DNA of 37,847 nt from SIG440 sp045645905 (GCA_045645905.1 JAZRJT010000071.1:1-37847); one strand, 5' to 3'. Shown: positions 1 through 8,623, counted from the first letter of the stretch. Numbers and translations: made by a program. Notes: generated by a model from the letters alone, not told the origin.

Positions 1-87
1 CTTATTTTTCACAGAAAGTGAAAAAACGAGATTTTTAAAATCAAAAAATTGGAAAATTTCAAAAAAAACTGAAAGGAGCCAAAAAAA
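1..87. other. AT-rich leader with hairpin at window start
   Basis: This stretch is non-coding. A perfect 8-bp stem with a 5-nt loop lies at 5-25 (TTTTTCAC / GTGAAAAA), followed by A/T-rich sequence and the ribosome site GAAAGGAG in front of the ORF at 88. If the window ends join, it lies between the HNH-kinase gene and the second terminase small subunit, where cos sites often sit. I see no consensus promoter. Confidence 0.4.
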
Positions 88-561
88 ATGAAATATGGAT
101 TTGATGAGGCAACAAAAGAAAAAGTGCCAATGTATTCAGAAAGCGAATCACATACAGAAACAGTCGATATTAACGACTGGGTTACACACAAAATGTTTGA
201 TGGGGAATTATTGCTGTGTACAAACAGGATGGCTATTCAGGGAATCCCTGAAGGTGGAAGTGCACCGCCCACGGAAATTCCGGCAAACAGCTCGCTTGCA
301 GGCAGAATTGTTTTGCCAGATGAATTTATAACAAAATATGAAAATGAAAATGAGGTATGGGATTCAATAATAATATCTATGCTTGATCATCATCCAGTCG
401 TAACAGAAATAACAATTAACGAGCTTAATCGAATTGTAAAGATAGCAAATAAATTTTATTTGTATGTTGTAGTGAAAAATAAAACAGCAAATGCTACGCA
501 ATTTCCGCTTATTGATATAAGTATAATTGCTAGACCTTATGTATCACCCGGTCCGGTTTAA
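88..561 (+). CDS. Hypothetical protein upstream of terminase
   Basis: I do not recognise this 157-aa protein. It has a good ribosome site (GAAAGGAG, about 9 nt before ATG), an acidic polar N-terminal third, a short Pro/Ser/Gly stretch near residue 60, and an alternating hydrophobic C-terminal half suggestive of beta structure that ends in a Pro-rich tail. There is no signal peptide or membrane segment. It sits 13 bp upstream of the P27-type small terminase gene, so it is probably part of the packaging/late operon. It could be a minor structural or packaging accessory protein, but nothing in the sequence proves this. Confidence 0.7.
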   Translation: MKYGFDEATKEKVPMYSESESHTETVDINDWVTHKMFDGELLLCTNRMAIQGIPEGGSAPPTEIPANSSLAGRIVLPDEFITKYENENEVWDSIIISMLDHHPVVTEITINELNRIVKIANKFYLYVVVKNKTANATQFPLIDISIIARPYVSPGPV

Positions 562-574
562 TTAGAGGTAAACA

Positions 575-892
575 ATGGATAGAAAAAAAGAATTGCTGGA
601 TTTGATTAAAAATGATTCGTCATTAGTACCTTTAATAGACGAGGTTGTGTATTTAGAAGAACAGCTGGATTATTTAAGATCATTGCCAAAAATTAAAGTT
701 CACCCGAAGGATCCGAGCAAACAAAAGCCTACTCCGGCAGCAAAAATGTATAAGGAATTTTTGCAGCAATATATAAATGCTATCAAAGTATTACTAAAAG
801 CGACTGGCGTCGAAAACGAAAATGAAGAAAGCCCATTAAGAAGGTGGATGAATGAGCGTCTTAATTCAAAAGAAAACAATATGGACACCTGA
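575..892 (+). CDS. terS: Terminase small subunit, P27 family
   Basis: This 105-aa protein should recognise phage DNA and load the large terminase. It is highly helical and charged, with the P27-type layout: an N-terminal acidic helix, a basic Pro/Lys-rich linker (about residues 42-52), then a helix ending in the motif ESPLRRWM near residues 85-92, typical of the family's C-terminus. The ribosome site is weak (TTAGAGG before ATG). It overlaps the large terminase gene by 41 bp, suggesting translational coupling. A second TerS-like protein is encoded at 36614, so which of the two marks DNA for packaging is open. P27 assignment is from motif and position; no search was run. Confidence 0.8.
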   Translation: MDRKKELLDLIKNDSSLVPLIDEVVYLEEQLDYLRSLPKIKVHPKDPSKQKPTPAAKMYKEFLQQYINAIKVLLKATGVENENEESPLRRWMNERLNSKENNMDT

Positions 893-2600
893 CAATTCTT
901 TTTTATTGGAATATCGCGCACGTGCTGAAACGGGTGAAATAATCATAGGACAAGAATTGTGGCAAGAACTTGATAATTTGGCTGAAGATTTAAGCAATGA
1001 CCGTTATATTTACGACATAAGCGACGCCCTACTAAGAATGGACTTTATGGAAAATTGTGTGCGCCTAACAAAATCGCCGTATTATAACCAGCCTATGGTG
1101 TTGATGCTGTGGCAAAAGGCATTAATAGAAGCATATTACAGTTTTAAAATGGCTAAATTAAGCAAAGATAAAGGATTTTGCATTGACAGGTTTAAAAAAC
1201 TATTATTGTTGATTGCCAGAAAAAACACAAAAAGCGAAACATCAAGCGCACTTGCTGAAAGTGAATTTATTGTTGGTAATGAAGGGGCTGACATAGTGGC
1301 CAGTAGCAACGATGATGCGCAGGCCTCAATTGTATATGATTCGATTGATACAATGCGAATGCTAATTGATCCGCTTGATCAGGACACAAAAAGAAATCAA
1401 CGTTTTATTTTGAATAAACAGACAAAAACAAAGATTTTTAAATTGTCGGACCGTACAAAAAATAAAGAGGGCCGTAATATTGATTTTGCGATTATAGATG
1501 AAACACATGAAATGAAAGACAACGTAATTGCTAAATCAATTGAACAGTCGCAGTCGCTAAAGGATAATCCAAAATTTATAAATATTACAACAGAGGGGTT
1601 TGTAATAGATGGTTATTTGGATAAAGAACTGAAATATGCAAGGTCGATAATTGCCGGAGAAAAAGAAGGTGATGTTGCAGCTGAACGTTTTTTACCGTGG
1701 CTGTACACGCAAGATTCTGAAATGGAAATATGGGATGGTAACCGACAAAACCGACTTTGGATGAAAAGCAATCCGACTTTAGGAATTGTTAAAAAATGGG
1801 AATATTTAGAAGAACAGGTTGCATTGGCGCGTGAAAGCAAAGCAGATAGAATTTTTGTTTTATCTAAAGACTTCAACATTAAACAGAATGCAGCTGAAGC
1901 GTGGCTAAATCTTGAAGATTATAACTATAGTTGTGCTTATAATCTTGAAGATTTTAAAAACAGTTTTGGATTAGGCGCTGTCGATTTAGCAGAAACAACA
2001 GACTTATGCGCGGCCAAAATTTTATTAATGAAGCCAGATGATCCGAAGAAATATGTATACAGTCATTATTTTATACCTGAAAGCAAGCTTGAAGATTCTG
2101 ACGACAAGTTATCCGGAGCTCATTATAGAGAATGGGCAGAAGCAGGATATATAACAATTACCGAAGGAAACGACATTGATTTGTCAATTGTTGCTGATTG
2201 GTTTTATGGCTTATATGAGCAATACAATATAAGACTTTGGAAAGCCGGCTATGATCAAAGATTTGCAAAAGACTGGATAAACCGAATGGCCTATTATGGA
2301 TGGCAAAAAACAGGCGGTGATGATTCAGACTTGATTATGATTAACCAAAATGCAGTAACTTTAAGCAATGCAATAAAATTGTGTGAAGCAGATTTTAAAC
2401 ATCAAATAATACAATTTAACAACAATGAAGTGGATCTTTGGTGTTTTGGAAATGCAGGGATAAAGGTTGATGAAAAGGGATTGGCGTTGATTGTAAAAAT
2501 GGAAACAGGAAAAAGAATTGACGGGGCTGTATGCTTAGCAATTCTTTATGAAATGTATAGAAGATATAGAACAGAACTTAAATCAATTGTTGAAAAATAG
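852..2600 (+). CDS. terL: Terminase large subunit (packaging ATPase/nuclease)
   Basis: This 582-aa protein has the size and motif order of HK97/P27-associated large terminases, which translocate DNA into the procapsid and cut it. The N-terminal ATPase has a Walker-A region at about residues 121-130 (IARKNTKSET) and Walker B at about 211-217 (DFAIIDE) followed by TH. The C-terminal nuclease region starts near the motif VDLAETTDL (about 377) with further acidic residues downstream. AAGGTGG just before ATG 852 supports this start, inside terS. Oddity: the loop reads KNTKS where I would expect KNGKS in relatives, so a normally conserved glycine appears to be threonine. It is followed 12 bp later by the portal gene. 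Confidence 0.93.
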   Translation: MSVLIQKKTIWTPDNSFLLEYRARAETGEIIIGQELWQELDNLAEDLSNDRYIYDISDALLRMDFMENCVRLTKSPYYNQPMVLMLWQKALIEAYYSFKMAKLSKDKGFCIDRFKKLLLLIARKNTKSETSSALAESEFIVGNEGADIVASSNDDAQASIVYDSIDTMRMLIDPLDQDTKRNQRFILNKQTKTKIFKLSDRTKNKEGRNIDFAIIDETHEMKDNVIAKSIEQSQSLKDNPKFINITTEGFVIDGYLDKELKYARSIIAGEKEGDVAAERFLPWLYTQDSEMEIWDGNRQNRLWMKSNPTLGIVKKWEYLEEQVALARESKADRIFVLSKDFNIKQNAAEAWLNLEDYNYSCAYNLEDFKNSFGLGAVDLAETTDLCAAKILLMKPDDPKKYVYSHYFIPESKLEDSDDKLSGAHYREWAEAGYITITEGNDIDLSIVADWFYGLYEQYNIRLWKAGYDQRFAKDWINRMAYYGWQKTGGDDSDLIMINQNAVTLSNAIKLCEADFKHQIIQFNNNEVDLWCFGNAGIKVDEKGLALIVKMETGKRIDGAVCLAILYEMYRRYRTELKSIVEK

Positions 2601-2612
2601 GGAGGTTGAACC

Positions 2613-3866
2613 GTGGAGTGGTTTGATAAATTATTTAGGCGTGAACCGAAAAAATCAAAATTTGCACCAACGATGGACGGATTTTTCCCGATATACACCC
2701 AGTTTGGTACGGATATATATGCGTCGGATGTAGTGCAGCAAGCTTTAAAGTGCATTGTCGATGAAATGAAAAAATTAAATCCTACGCATGTTAGATATAT
2801 TGATTCAGATCCTACGCCGGTAAAAGATAGCAATATTCAGGAAATTTTAAACCGACCTAATGAATTGATGACAACAAGCGAATTTTTGGAAAAAACAATT
2901 TGGTTGTTGTTAATGAATTATAACGCATTTATTATTCCGACTTATTACACATGGATTGATAAAAAAACAGGTGCAGAACGACGGCGATATGAAAGTTTAT
3001 ATCCGATAAATCCGACACAGGTTGATTTTATAGAAGATGCAAGCGGTCGATTATTTGTTAAATTCATGTTTTGGAATGCTGAAACAACAACAATTCCTTA
3101 TGATGATGTAATTCACATTAAATATAATTATTCGGTTAGTGAATATATGGGCGGAAATCGAATGGGCCAGCCGGATCACAAACCGCTATTAGGCACCCTT
3201 GAATTAAATGATCAATTGCTAAAAGGAATCGCACGCGCTATGAATGCCAGTTATCAAGTAAATGGAATCGTGAAATACAACACAATGCTTGATGATGGCA
3301 AAACAGAAGCGGCATTGCAAGAACTTGAAAGAAAATTGCAAAACAATTTAAGCGGATTTTTGCCGCTTGATATAAAAGCGGATTTTACGCCGCTAGAGCG
3401 TAGGTCGCAGTTAGTAGACGAGGGCACACTCAAATTTATTGATGAGAAAATTTTAAGAAATTGGGGCGTTCCATTATCAATTTTAACGGGTGATTATACG
3501 AAAGCTCAATATGATGCGTTTTATCAGAAAACTTTGGAGCCGTTAATAATTTCTTTAAGTCAGGCGTTTACAAAAAAATTGTTTACGGACCGTGAAAGAG
3601 CTTTTGGAAACAAAATTGAATTGTATCCAAAAGAGCTCATTTTTATGACGATGGATCAAACGCTTGAAATGATTAAGGAATTAAGCCCTACAGGAGCGTT
3701 ATTTGAAAATGAAAAGCGAGTAGCTTTAGGTTTGAAACCCCTTCCGGAGCTGGAAGGCAAACGGTATATGAGTCTTAATTGGATTGATGCGAACAATGCG
3801 GAACAATATCAAGTCGGAGAAAATGCGAATGTAAATTTGGATATAGTGGACAAAGAGGACATGTAA
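2613..3866 (+). CDS. Portal protein, HK97 type
   Basis: This 417-aa protein is of the HK97-like portal family, the dodecameric channel at one vertex. Typical features are the N-terminal MEWFDKLF-like start, the conserved central region with AMNASYQVNGIVKY, and the block GVPLSILTGDYTKAQYDAF at roughly residues 288-306. The start codon is GTG, chosen because a strong GGAGGT lies about 7 nt upstream and because the upstream terminase ends 12 bp before. The C-terminal tail is acidic and polar. It is followed directly by the first leader-bearing cargo gene instead of a MuF minor head gene, which many related phages carry here. Confidence 0.93.
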   Translation: MEWFDKLFRREPKKSKFAPTMDGFFPIYTQFGTDIYASDVVQQALKCIVDEMKKLNPTHVRYIDSDPTPVKDSNIQEILNRPNELMTTSEFLEKTIWLLLMNYNAFIIPTYYTWIDKKTGAERRRYESLYPINPTQVDFIEDASGRLFVKFMFWNAETTTIPYDDVIHIKYNYSVSEYMGGNRMGQPDHKPLLGTLELNDQLLKGIARAMNASYQVNGIVKYNTMLDDGKTEAALQELERKLQNNLSGFLPLDIKADFTPLERRSQLVDEGTLKFIDEKILRNWGVPLSILTGDYTKAQYDAFYQKTLEPLIISLSQAFTKKLFTDRERAFGNKIELYPKELIFMTMDQTLEMIKELSPTGALFENEKRVALGLKPLPELEGKRYMSLNWIDANNAEQYQVGENANVNLDIVDKEDM

Positions 3867-3871
3867 GCGTT

Positions 3872-4546
3872 ATGGTAAAGAATTATTTGGAAATCGAAAA
3901 ATTAAAAACCCAAACAATTATTTTGTCTGGAAATGTGAGATTTAATCCTAATCACGATGCAAAAGGAAGGTTTACAACCGGAAGCGGCAGCGGTGGATTA
4001 TCCAGTAATGGTGGAAATATTAAAAATATAACTGGACAAGGAAAAACTTATAATGATGCGCTGATAACTGCTAAATCTGGTCAGAGTGCAGATATTGCAT
4101 GGCGTGTTGATACAGATAGTCACAGCCCAGAAGATTTTAATAAGTGCAAAGCATTAATCAAGACTGATGGCGGAAGTGTTGCAGCAGTAACGCAAGACGG
4201 CGACATAATAAGCGTTTGTAAAAATAAAAAAGACAATGTTTCCGGAAAAGAATTGATTGAGGCAGCAGTTGAGGCCGGAGGTACAAAACTTGATAGTTAT
4301 GATGGTAACTACGGTTTTTACAGAAAATGCGGATTTGAACCGGTAAGCTGGACAAAATGGGATGATAGGTATGCGCCTAGTGGATGGGATCCAAAAAGAG
4401 ATTCAAGAGAAGATATTATCTTTTTCAAATATACAGGAAATAAAAGTAATTTATCCTTTGAAGAATTGCGCTTTGAGAAAGAGAATTGGAAAAATAGCAA
4501 AAAGCCGGCCGCTGATTATGATGCAGCCGAGAAAGAAAGGGGATAA
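3872..4546 (+). CDS. Leader-bearing cargo protein, GNAT-like domain
   Basis: This 224-aa protein has two parts. Residues 1-38 form a leader ending in RFNPNHDAKGRFTTG, shared with the next gene, then a Gly/Ser linker. Residues about 60-195 resemble GNAT-fold domains carried on phage head-associated proteins: GGSVAAVTQDGDIISV looks like the central strands and GNYGFYRKCGF like the acetyl-CoA-binding turn/helix. I infer, but cannot prove, acyltransferase or degenerate GNAT activity. The site is where MuF-linked polymorphic toxins sit in related phages. The ribosome site is weak and the gene begins 5 bp after portal, so translation may depend on coupling. The leader suggests capsid association rather than a free enzyme. 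Confidence 0.7.
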   Translation: MVKNYLEIEKLKTQTIILSGNVRFNPNHDAKGRFTTGSGSGGLSSNGGNIKNITGQGKTYNDALITAKSGQSADIAWRVDTDSHSPEDFNKCKALIKTDGGSVAAVTQDGDIISVCKNKKDNVSGKELIEAAVEAGGTKLDSYDGNYGFYRKCGFEPVSWTKWDDRYAPSGWDPKRDSREDIIFFKYTGNKSNLSFEELRFEKENWKNSKKPAADYDAAEKERG

Positions 4547-4589
4547 TTATTTATTACTTGTGTTGATGAATATAAAAGGAGATAGAGCG

Positions 4590-5600
4590 ATGAAAGAAAA
4601 AAATTATCTGGAAATTGAAAAGTTAAAAACAGAATCAATTATTTTGTCTGGAAATGTAAGATTTAATCCTAACCACGATTCAAAAGGGCGATTTACAACA
4701 GGAGGCGGCGGAGCTGGTGGAAGCACTGGCGGCAATGGAAAATTATATGCAGGAAAAGAAGGCCGTAATTATGGCGTAGCTGACACGTCGGATGCGATAA
4801 AAGAACTGCGAAAAGGTAAACAAAATTCGTTAGGTGAGTATTTAGACGAAAACGGCAATTTGACACCGGAAAGAGCCGCGCTGCATAAACAAATTATTGA
4901 TGATTATTTAGCAAGTAAAAAGCCGGTAGAAGGACAAGCAGAAATGATTATGATGGGCGGCGGTCCAGCCAGCGGTAAGAGTAGCGCAATAAAAAGCGGA
5001 CAGGTTAATTTACCAAGTGAAAAATCAACAGTTACCGTTGATCCGGATGATATTAAGAAAAAATTACCCGGATATAAAGCAATGACCGAAAAAACAGATA
5101 AGGCAGCAGAATATTATCACGAAGAAAGTTCGATGATTGCGAAACAGCTTGCAAATGTTTCTTTTGATGAAAATTTCAATGTTGTATACGACGGCACAGG
5201 TGATGGAAGTGAAGCAAGCGTTTTGAAAAAAATAAATGCTGCTAAAGCTAAAGGATATAGAGTCACAGCTAATTATGTGACTGTTGATACAGACGAGGGT
5301 GTAAAGAGAAATCAAAAAAGATATGATGATGCAAAAGCTAAAGGTGAAAATCCTAGAAAAGTTCCCGAAGATTATGTTCGCGAATGCCATTCAAAGGTGA
5401 GTAGTATATCACTAGCAACGGCGGATCAGTTTGATGATATTAAAGTTTTTGACAATAACGGTCCAGATGGATCTAAACCGATTTTAATTGCCAGAGGCGG
5501 AAATGGTAAAAAATTATCTGCAACTTCTGGAAATCAGAAATTATTTGATAAATACGTCAAGAAAAAAGATGAATGGCAGCCTAAAGTAGAAATCAATTAA
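4590..5600 (+). CDS. Leader-bearing zeta-toxin-like kinase
   Basis: The start is taken at ATG 4590 (336 aa), preceded by AAAGGAGA, because the leader then aligns residue for residue with the upstream gene; an ATG at 4362 lies inside that gene. Residues 1-38 are the shared leader, then a Gly-rich linker. Residues about 115-310 form a zeta-toxin-type P-loop kinase: Walker A GGGPASGKSS at about 123-132, VDPDDIKKKLPGY as the conserved substrate-side Asp segment, and VVYDGTGDGS downstream. Known zeta toxins phosphorylate UDP-N-acetylglucosamine and block peptidoglycan synthesis, or act on other nucleotides. The following 61-aa gene is the obvious antitoxin candidate. Zeta assignment is strong; virion packaging is inference. 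Confidence 0.85.
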   Translation: MKEKNYLEIEKLKTESIILSGNVRFNPNHDSKGRFTTGGGGAGGSTGGNGKLYAGKEGRNYGVADTSDAIKELRKGKQNSLGEYLDENGNLTPERAALHKQIIDDYLASKKPVEGQAEMIMMGGGPASGKSSAIKSGQVNLPSEKSTVTVDPDDIKKKLPGYKAMTEKTDKAAEYYHEESSMIAKQLANVSFDENFNVVYDGTGDGSEASVLKKINAAKAKGYRVTANYVTVDTDEGVKRNQKRYDDAKAKGENPRKVPEDYVRECHSKVSSISLATADQFDDIKVFDNNGPDGSKPILIARGGNGKKLSATSGNQKLFDKYVKKKDEWQPKVEIN

Positions 5601-5614
5601 AAAGGGGGAGCAAT

Positions 5615-5800
5615 ATGACTTCTGAAAGATGGAATGATTTAATTTATGCGGTTAATAACGATATACCGAAGGAAAAGGTCGAACCGCCAATTACAACGGA
5701 AGAGGAAAGCAGGATATTTGACAATATGGTAAAAGAACTGGCAGAAATGAGAAAAGATGATCCCAAAGCGGCATTCTGGCCAGTAGAAAAAGAATGGTAA
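5615..5800 (+). CDS. Small acidic protein, candidate antitoxin (copy 1)
   Basis: This 61-aa protein belongs to no family I recognise. It is predicted helical in the middle (EEESRIFDNMVKELAEMRKD) with a Trp-rich C-terminal tail FWPVEKEW. The gene follows the zeta-like kinase by 14 bp with a strong GGGGGAG ribosome site and overlaps the protease ORF region. Position right after a zeta toxin fits an epsilon-type antitoxin or immunity role, although it is shorter than classical epsilon. A second copy at 22741 differs at only three residues (20, 23, 60). Retention of two conserved copies supports a real function. The antitoxin role is inferred from context only. Confidence 0.8.
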   Translation: MTSERWNDLIYAVNNDIPKEKVEPPITTEEESRIFDNMVKELAEMRKDDPKAAFWPVEKEW

Positions 5801-5811
5801 TCGGAGGTGCA

Positions 5812-6453
5812 ATGATGAAAAAAGCAGAACTTGAGAGACGTGCTTATACATTTGAGATAAGTGCAGAAGAAAGTGAAGCCGGAAATGTAATAACCGGCAG
5901 ACCTATTGTTTACAGCGAGCGAACCAACATAGGCGGCATGTATGATGAAATCATTGAACCGGGCGCTTTGAATAAAACAGATTTAACGGACGTCAGATTT
6001 TTAGTTAATCATGACACAAAAAAAATACCATTGGCACGGAGCCGAAGAAATAACGGTAACAGCACCATGCAACTTATGCCGGATGAAAAGGGCTTAGGAA
6101 TCAAAGTAACGCTTGACACTGAAAATAATTCAGAGGCAAGGGCGTTGTATAGCGCTGTTAAGCGCGGCGATATATCCGGAATGAGCTTTATGTTTGGCGT
6201 CGATGGTGAAGAGTGGGAAAATCTTGAAAGTGAGATGCCGACTCGACATGTAAGATCAATTAGTTCAGTCGTAGAAGTAAGCGCGGTTACATTTCCGGCT
6301 TATGAATCTACTGAAATAAACGCACGAAGCAAGGAGGCGTTGGAGAACGCCCGGTCTGCGTTGGAGAATGCAAGGCAGCAGAGTGAACCGGAAGTGGACA
6401 CTTCTGAAATTGAAATTTTAAAACTTAAAACCCAAACTTTATTAAAAATTTAG
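5812..6453 (+). CDS. Prohead (capsid maturation) protease
   Basis: This 213-aa HK97-family (U35) protease cleaves the scaffold part of the capsid protein. The His of the VNHD motif is at about 67 and the Ser of GMSF at about 125, followed by VEVSAVTFPAYEST, the usual family block. The start at 5812 (or the adjacent ATG at 5815) is chosen because CGGAGGTG precedes it; an upstream in-frame ATG at 5794 has no ribosome site and overlaps the previous gene. The C-terminus EIEILKLKTQTLLKI resembles the leader of the two cargo proteins (EIEKLKTQTII), which may reflect a shared procapsid-docking peptide. It sits directly before the major capsid gene, as usual. Confidence 0.92.
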   Translation: MMKKAELERRAYTFEISAEESEAGNVITGRPIVYSERTNIGGMYDEIIEPGALNKTDLTDVRFLVNHDTKKIPLARSRRNNGNSTMQLMPDEKGLGIKVTLDTENNSEARALYSAVKRGDISGMSFMFGVDGEEWENLESEMPTRHVRSISSVVEVSAVTFPAYESTEINARSKEALENARSALENARQQSEPEVDTSEIEILKLKTQTLLKI

Positions 6454-6465
6454 GAGGTATAAAAC

Positions 6466-7749
6466 ATGGGTAGAAAACAGATTCTTGAAAAAAGAATGCA
6501 GAGACTTAATGCTAGAAAACAGAGCCTTGCAGCAAGAGCGCAGGCGTCACAGGATGTAAGCGAAATCCGCTCAATTAATAGCCAGTTAGAAGATATTAAT
6601 GACGAAATCGAAGAAACACAGGATGAACTTGAAGCAATTAATGCAGAAGGTGAAACAGGAAGCGATCAGCGTTCTGCGGTTCCAGCAAACGCAACACTTG
6701 TTAATGGTAATGTTGTGGGATCATATACACCGGCAACAGAAAAAAGAACAAGTGATGATCCTTTTGCAACAATGGAGTACAGAAAAGCGTTCATGAGATA
6801 TGCGCAGACTGGAGAAGTAATTCCGGCAACTTTATATCAGAGAGATGGAATGCCAGAAAATACTTCACAGCTTGGAGCTACAATTCCTACAACTATTCTT
6901 AACGAGTTTATCAACTTAATAAGAGTACGTTACGGTAATTTGTATTCAAAAGTTAGAAAAATAAATGTTAAAGGGGCTGTTAAGGTTCCAATTGCTGAAT
7001 TGCAGGCAACATTCAAGTGGATCACTGAAACAACAGTAGCACCACGTGAAGATGGTGGAAACATTAAGGATTTTGTAGAATTTTCATACAATATGGCAGA
7101 AATCAGAGTATCGCAGACTTTACTTTCAAGCATTGTAGCAATTGATTTGTTTGAACGTGAAATTGTTAACGTAATGATGATTGCTTATATGAAGGCTATG
7201 GATCAGGGAATTGTTAAGGGAACCGGAAACGGTCAGATGCTTGGTATCTTAAATGATCCTAGAGTAATGGATCAGGCAGGACATGTTATTCAGATGTCTG
7301 CTTCTGATATTAACAACTGGACAGCATGGAGAAAGAACTTTTTTGCTAAATTGCCGCTTGGATATAGAGCAGGTGAATTTATCTTCCCACTTGGAACAGT
7401 TGACGCATATCTTGAAACAATGGCTGATGCTAATAATAATCCTATTTTCAGACAGGCTACAGGGCTTGAAGTTGGCGATGGCGATGCAATGAATCCAAAC
7501 GGCAGATTCTTTGGCCGTGATATATCTTTGGTTGAGCCTGATGTTATCGCAGACTTTGATTCTGCAAACGTTGGAGACGTAATCGGAATCTATTGGCAGC
7601 CAGAGGAATACGCAATTAATACTAATAGTGAATTTGGTATGCGTAGATGGTTTGATGAGGATAGAAACGAATGGGTAAATAAGATGCTTACAATCGTTGA
7701 TGGTAAGGTGCTTAATCCTAGAGGATTCTATGTATTTACTAAAAAGTAA
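6466..7749 (+). CDS. Major capsid protein, HK97 fold
   Basis: This 427-aa precursor has an N-terminal charged coiled coil (about residues 1-65) that corresponds to the delta/scaffold domain, a short Gly/Ser-rich linker, and then an HK97-fold body. The block SQLGATIPTTILNEFINLIR is the usual start of the mature domain, and the C-terminal segment EYAINTNSEFGMRRW followed by NPRGFYVFTKK fits the family. Cleavage by the upstream protease probably occurs between about residues 65 and 110, but the exact site cannot be read. GGAGG lies 7-8 nt before ATG. It is the most highly expressed type of gene in such phages. Confidence 0.95.
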   Translation: MGRKQILEKRMQRLNARKQSLAARAQASQDVSEIRSINSQLEDINDEIEETQDELEAINAEGETGSDQRSAVPANATLVNGNVVGSYTPATEKRTSDDPFATMEYRKAFMRYAQTGEVIPATLYQRDGMPENTSQLGATIPTTILNEFINLIRVRYGNLYSKVRKINVKGAVKVPIAELQATFKWITETTVAPREDGGNIKDFVEFSYNMAEIRVSQTLLSSIVAIDLFEREIVNVMMIAYMKAMDQGIVKGTGNGQMLGILNDPRVMDQAGHVIQMSASDINNWTAWRKNFFAKLPLGYRAGEFIFPLGTVDAYLETMADANNNPIFRQATGLEVGDGDAMNPNGRFFGRDISLVEPDVIADFDSANVGDVIGIYWQPEEYAINTNSEFGMRRWFDEDRNEWVNKMLTIVDGKVLNPRGFYVFTKK

Positions 7750-7765
7750 AAGGAGGTAATGAGTT

Positions 7766-8608
7766 ATGAAAGTAACAGTTAATTCCTTAATAGACGTGTA
7801 TGAAGCTTTAGGTGGAAACCTCACCGACACATACGAGGACATTGCCGGAGGTATTCCGGTAGCAGAATATAGCCTCATCCCAGATGCTATTCAGGCGCTT
7901 GCGAAAATTGCAGGCTCAACGGTAGAGCTTCCAGCAGTTAGCGGTTCAGACAACGGCAAGGTGCTGAAAGTAATCGAAGGCAAGTGGGCTAAGGGAACAG
8001 ACGAGAGTTTACCAGCCATAACAGCAGAGGACGCAGGAAAGATTTTAGGTGTAACAGAACAGGGTGCGTGGGCACCAGAGACAGCGCCGAAAGAATTGCC
8101 AGCGGTAACAGCTGACGACAACGGAAAAGTGCTGAAAGTAGCCGATGGTGCGTGGGGAGTTGGCACAGATGAGAGCCTTCCGGCAGTAAGCGCAAGCGAT
8201 AACGGCAAAATTTTGAAAGTTGCCAATGGAGCGTGGGGCGTAGACATAGCTGATGGACTTCCAGCAGTTACAAGCTCGGACAACGGGAAAATGTTGAAAG
8301 TTAAGTCGGGTGCATGGAATGTGTCGCAGGTTATTTCAAAGAGAACAGTAACGGCGCAAGTTGCGACAACAGCCACTACGTTAAGTTTTTCATCTAATGA
8401 CTATACAGGAAATCCCCTAGTTGGAATTTCAATAACTGATCCAACAACTTTAGAGGCGTTTGCGCGAAAAACAGTATCTATTACTATAGAACACGTTTTT
8501 GTAAGTGCGTCTACTGCGAGCCCAAGAGTCAAACTGGATATTACCGAAGGTGGAGCAGTAACAGCAGGCACATATTCGATAGACATCTATTTTTTGGAAA
8601 AATTATAA
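7766..8608 (+). CDS. Putative head fibre/decoration protein with repeats
   Basis: This 280-aa protein starts with a conserved N-terminal domain (VNSLIDVYEALGG, then YEDIAGGIPVAEYSLI) that resembles head-fibre proteins of phi29 type and related siphovirus proteins. Residues about 50-190 hold at least five tandem units of roughly 25-30 residues with the pattern LPAVT..DNGK.LKV..GAWG, predicted to form a repetitive beta fibre. The C-terminal 90 residues are beta-rich with a different composition. It lies after the major capsid gene, as decoration or fibre genes do. Head attachment is inferred from position and similarity. Confidence 0.75.
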   Translation: MKVTVNSLIDVYEALGGNLTDTYEDIAGGIPVAEYSLIPDAIQALAKIAGSTVELPAVSGSDNGKVLKVIEGKWAKGTDESLPAITAEDAGKILGVTEQGAWAPETAPKELPAVTADDNGKVLKVADGAWGVGTDESLPAVSASDNGKILKVANGAWGVDIADGLPAVTSSDNGKMLKVKSGAWNVSQVISKRTVTAQVATTATTLSFSSNDYTGNPLVGISITDPTTLEAFARKTVSITIEHVFVSASTASPRVKLDITEGGAVTAGTYSIDIYFLEKL

Positions 8609-8623
8609 ATAGGAGGATAAGAA

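Noticed and set aside
4362..4589. Longer start for the zeta-like gene
   Set aside because: This would overlap the preceding gene by almost 200 bp and lacks a ribosome site; the leader alignment fixes the start at 4590.
7249..7878. 209-codon minus-strand open frame opposite the major capsid gene
   Set aside because: It is antisense to a clear capsid gene, has no ribosome site and Cys/Ile-rich composition typical of a shadow frame.
7891..8376. 161-codon minus-strand frame opposite the head fibre
   Set aside because: It mirrors the repeat structure of the real gene on the other strand; no start signals.
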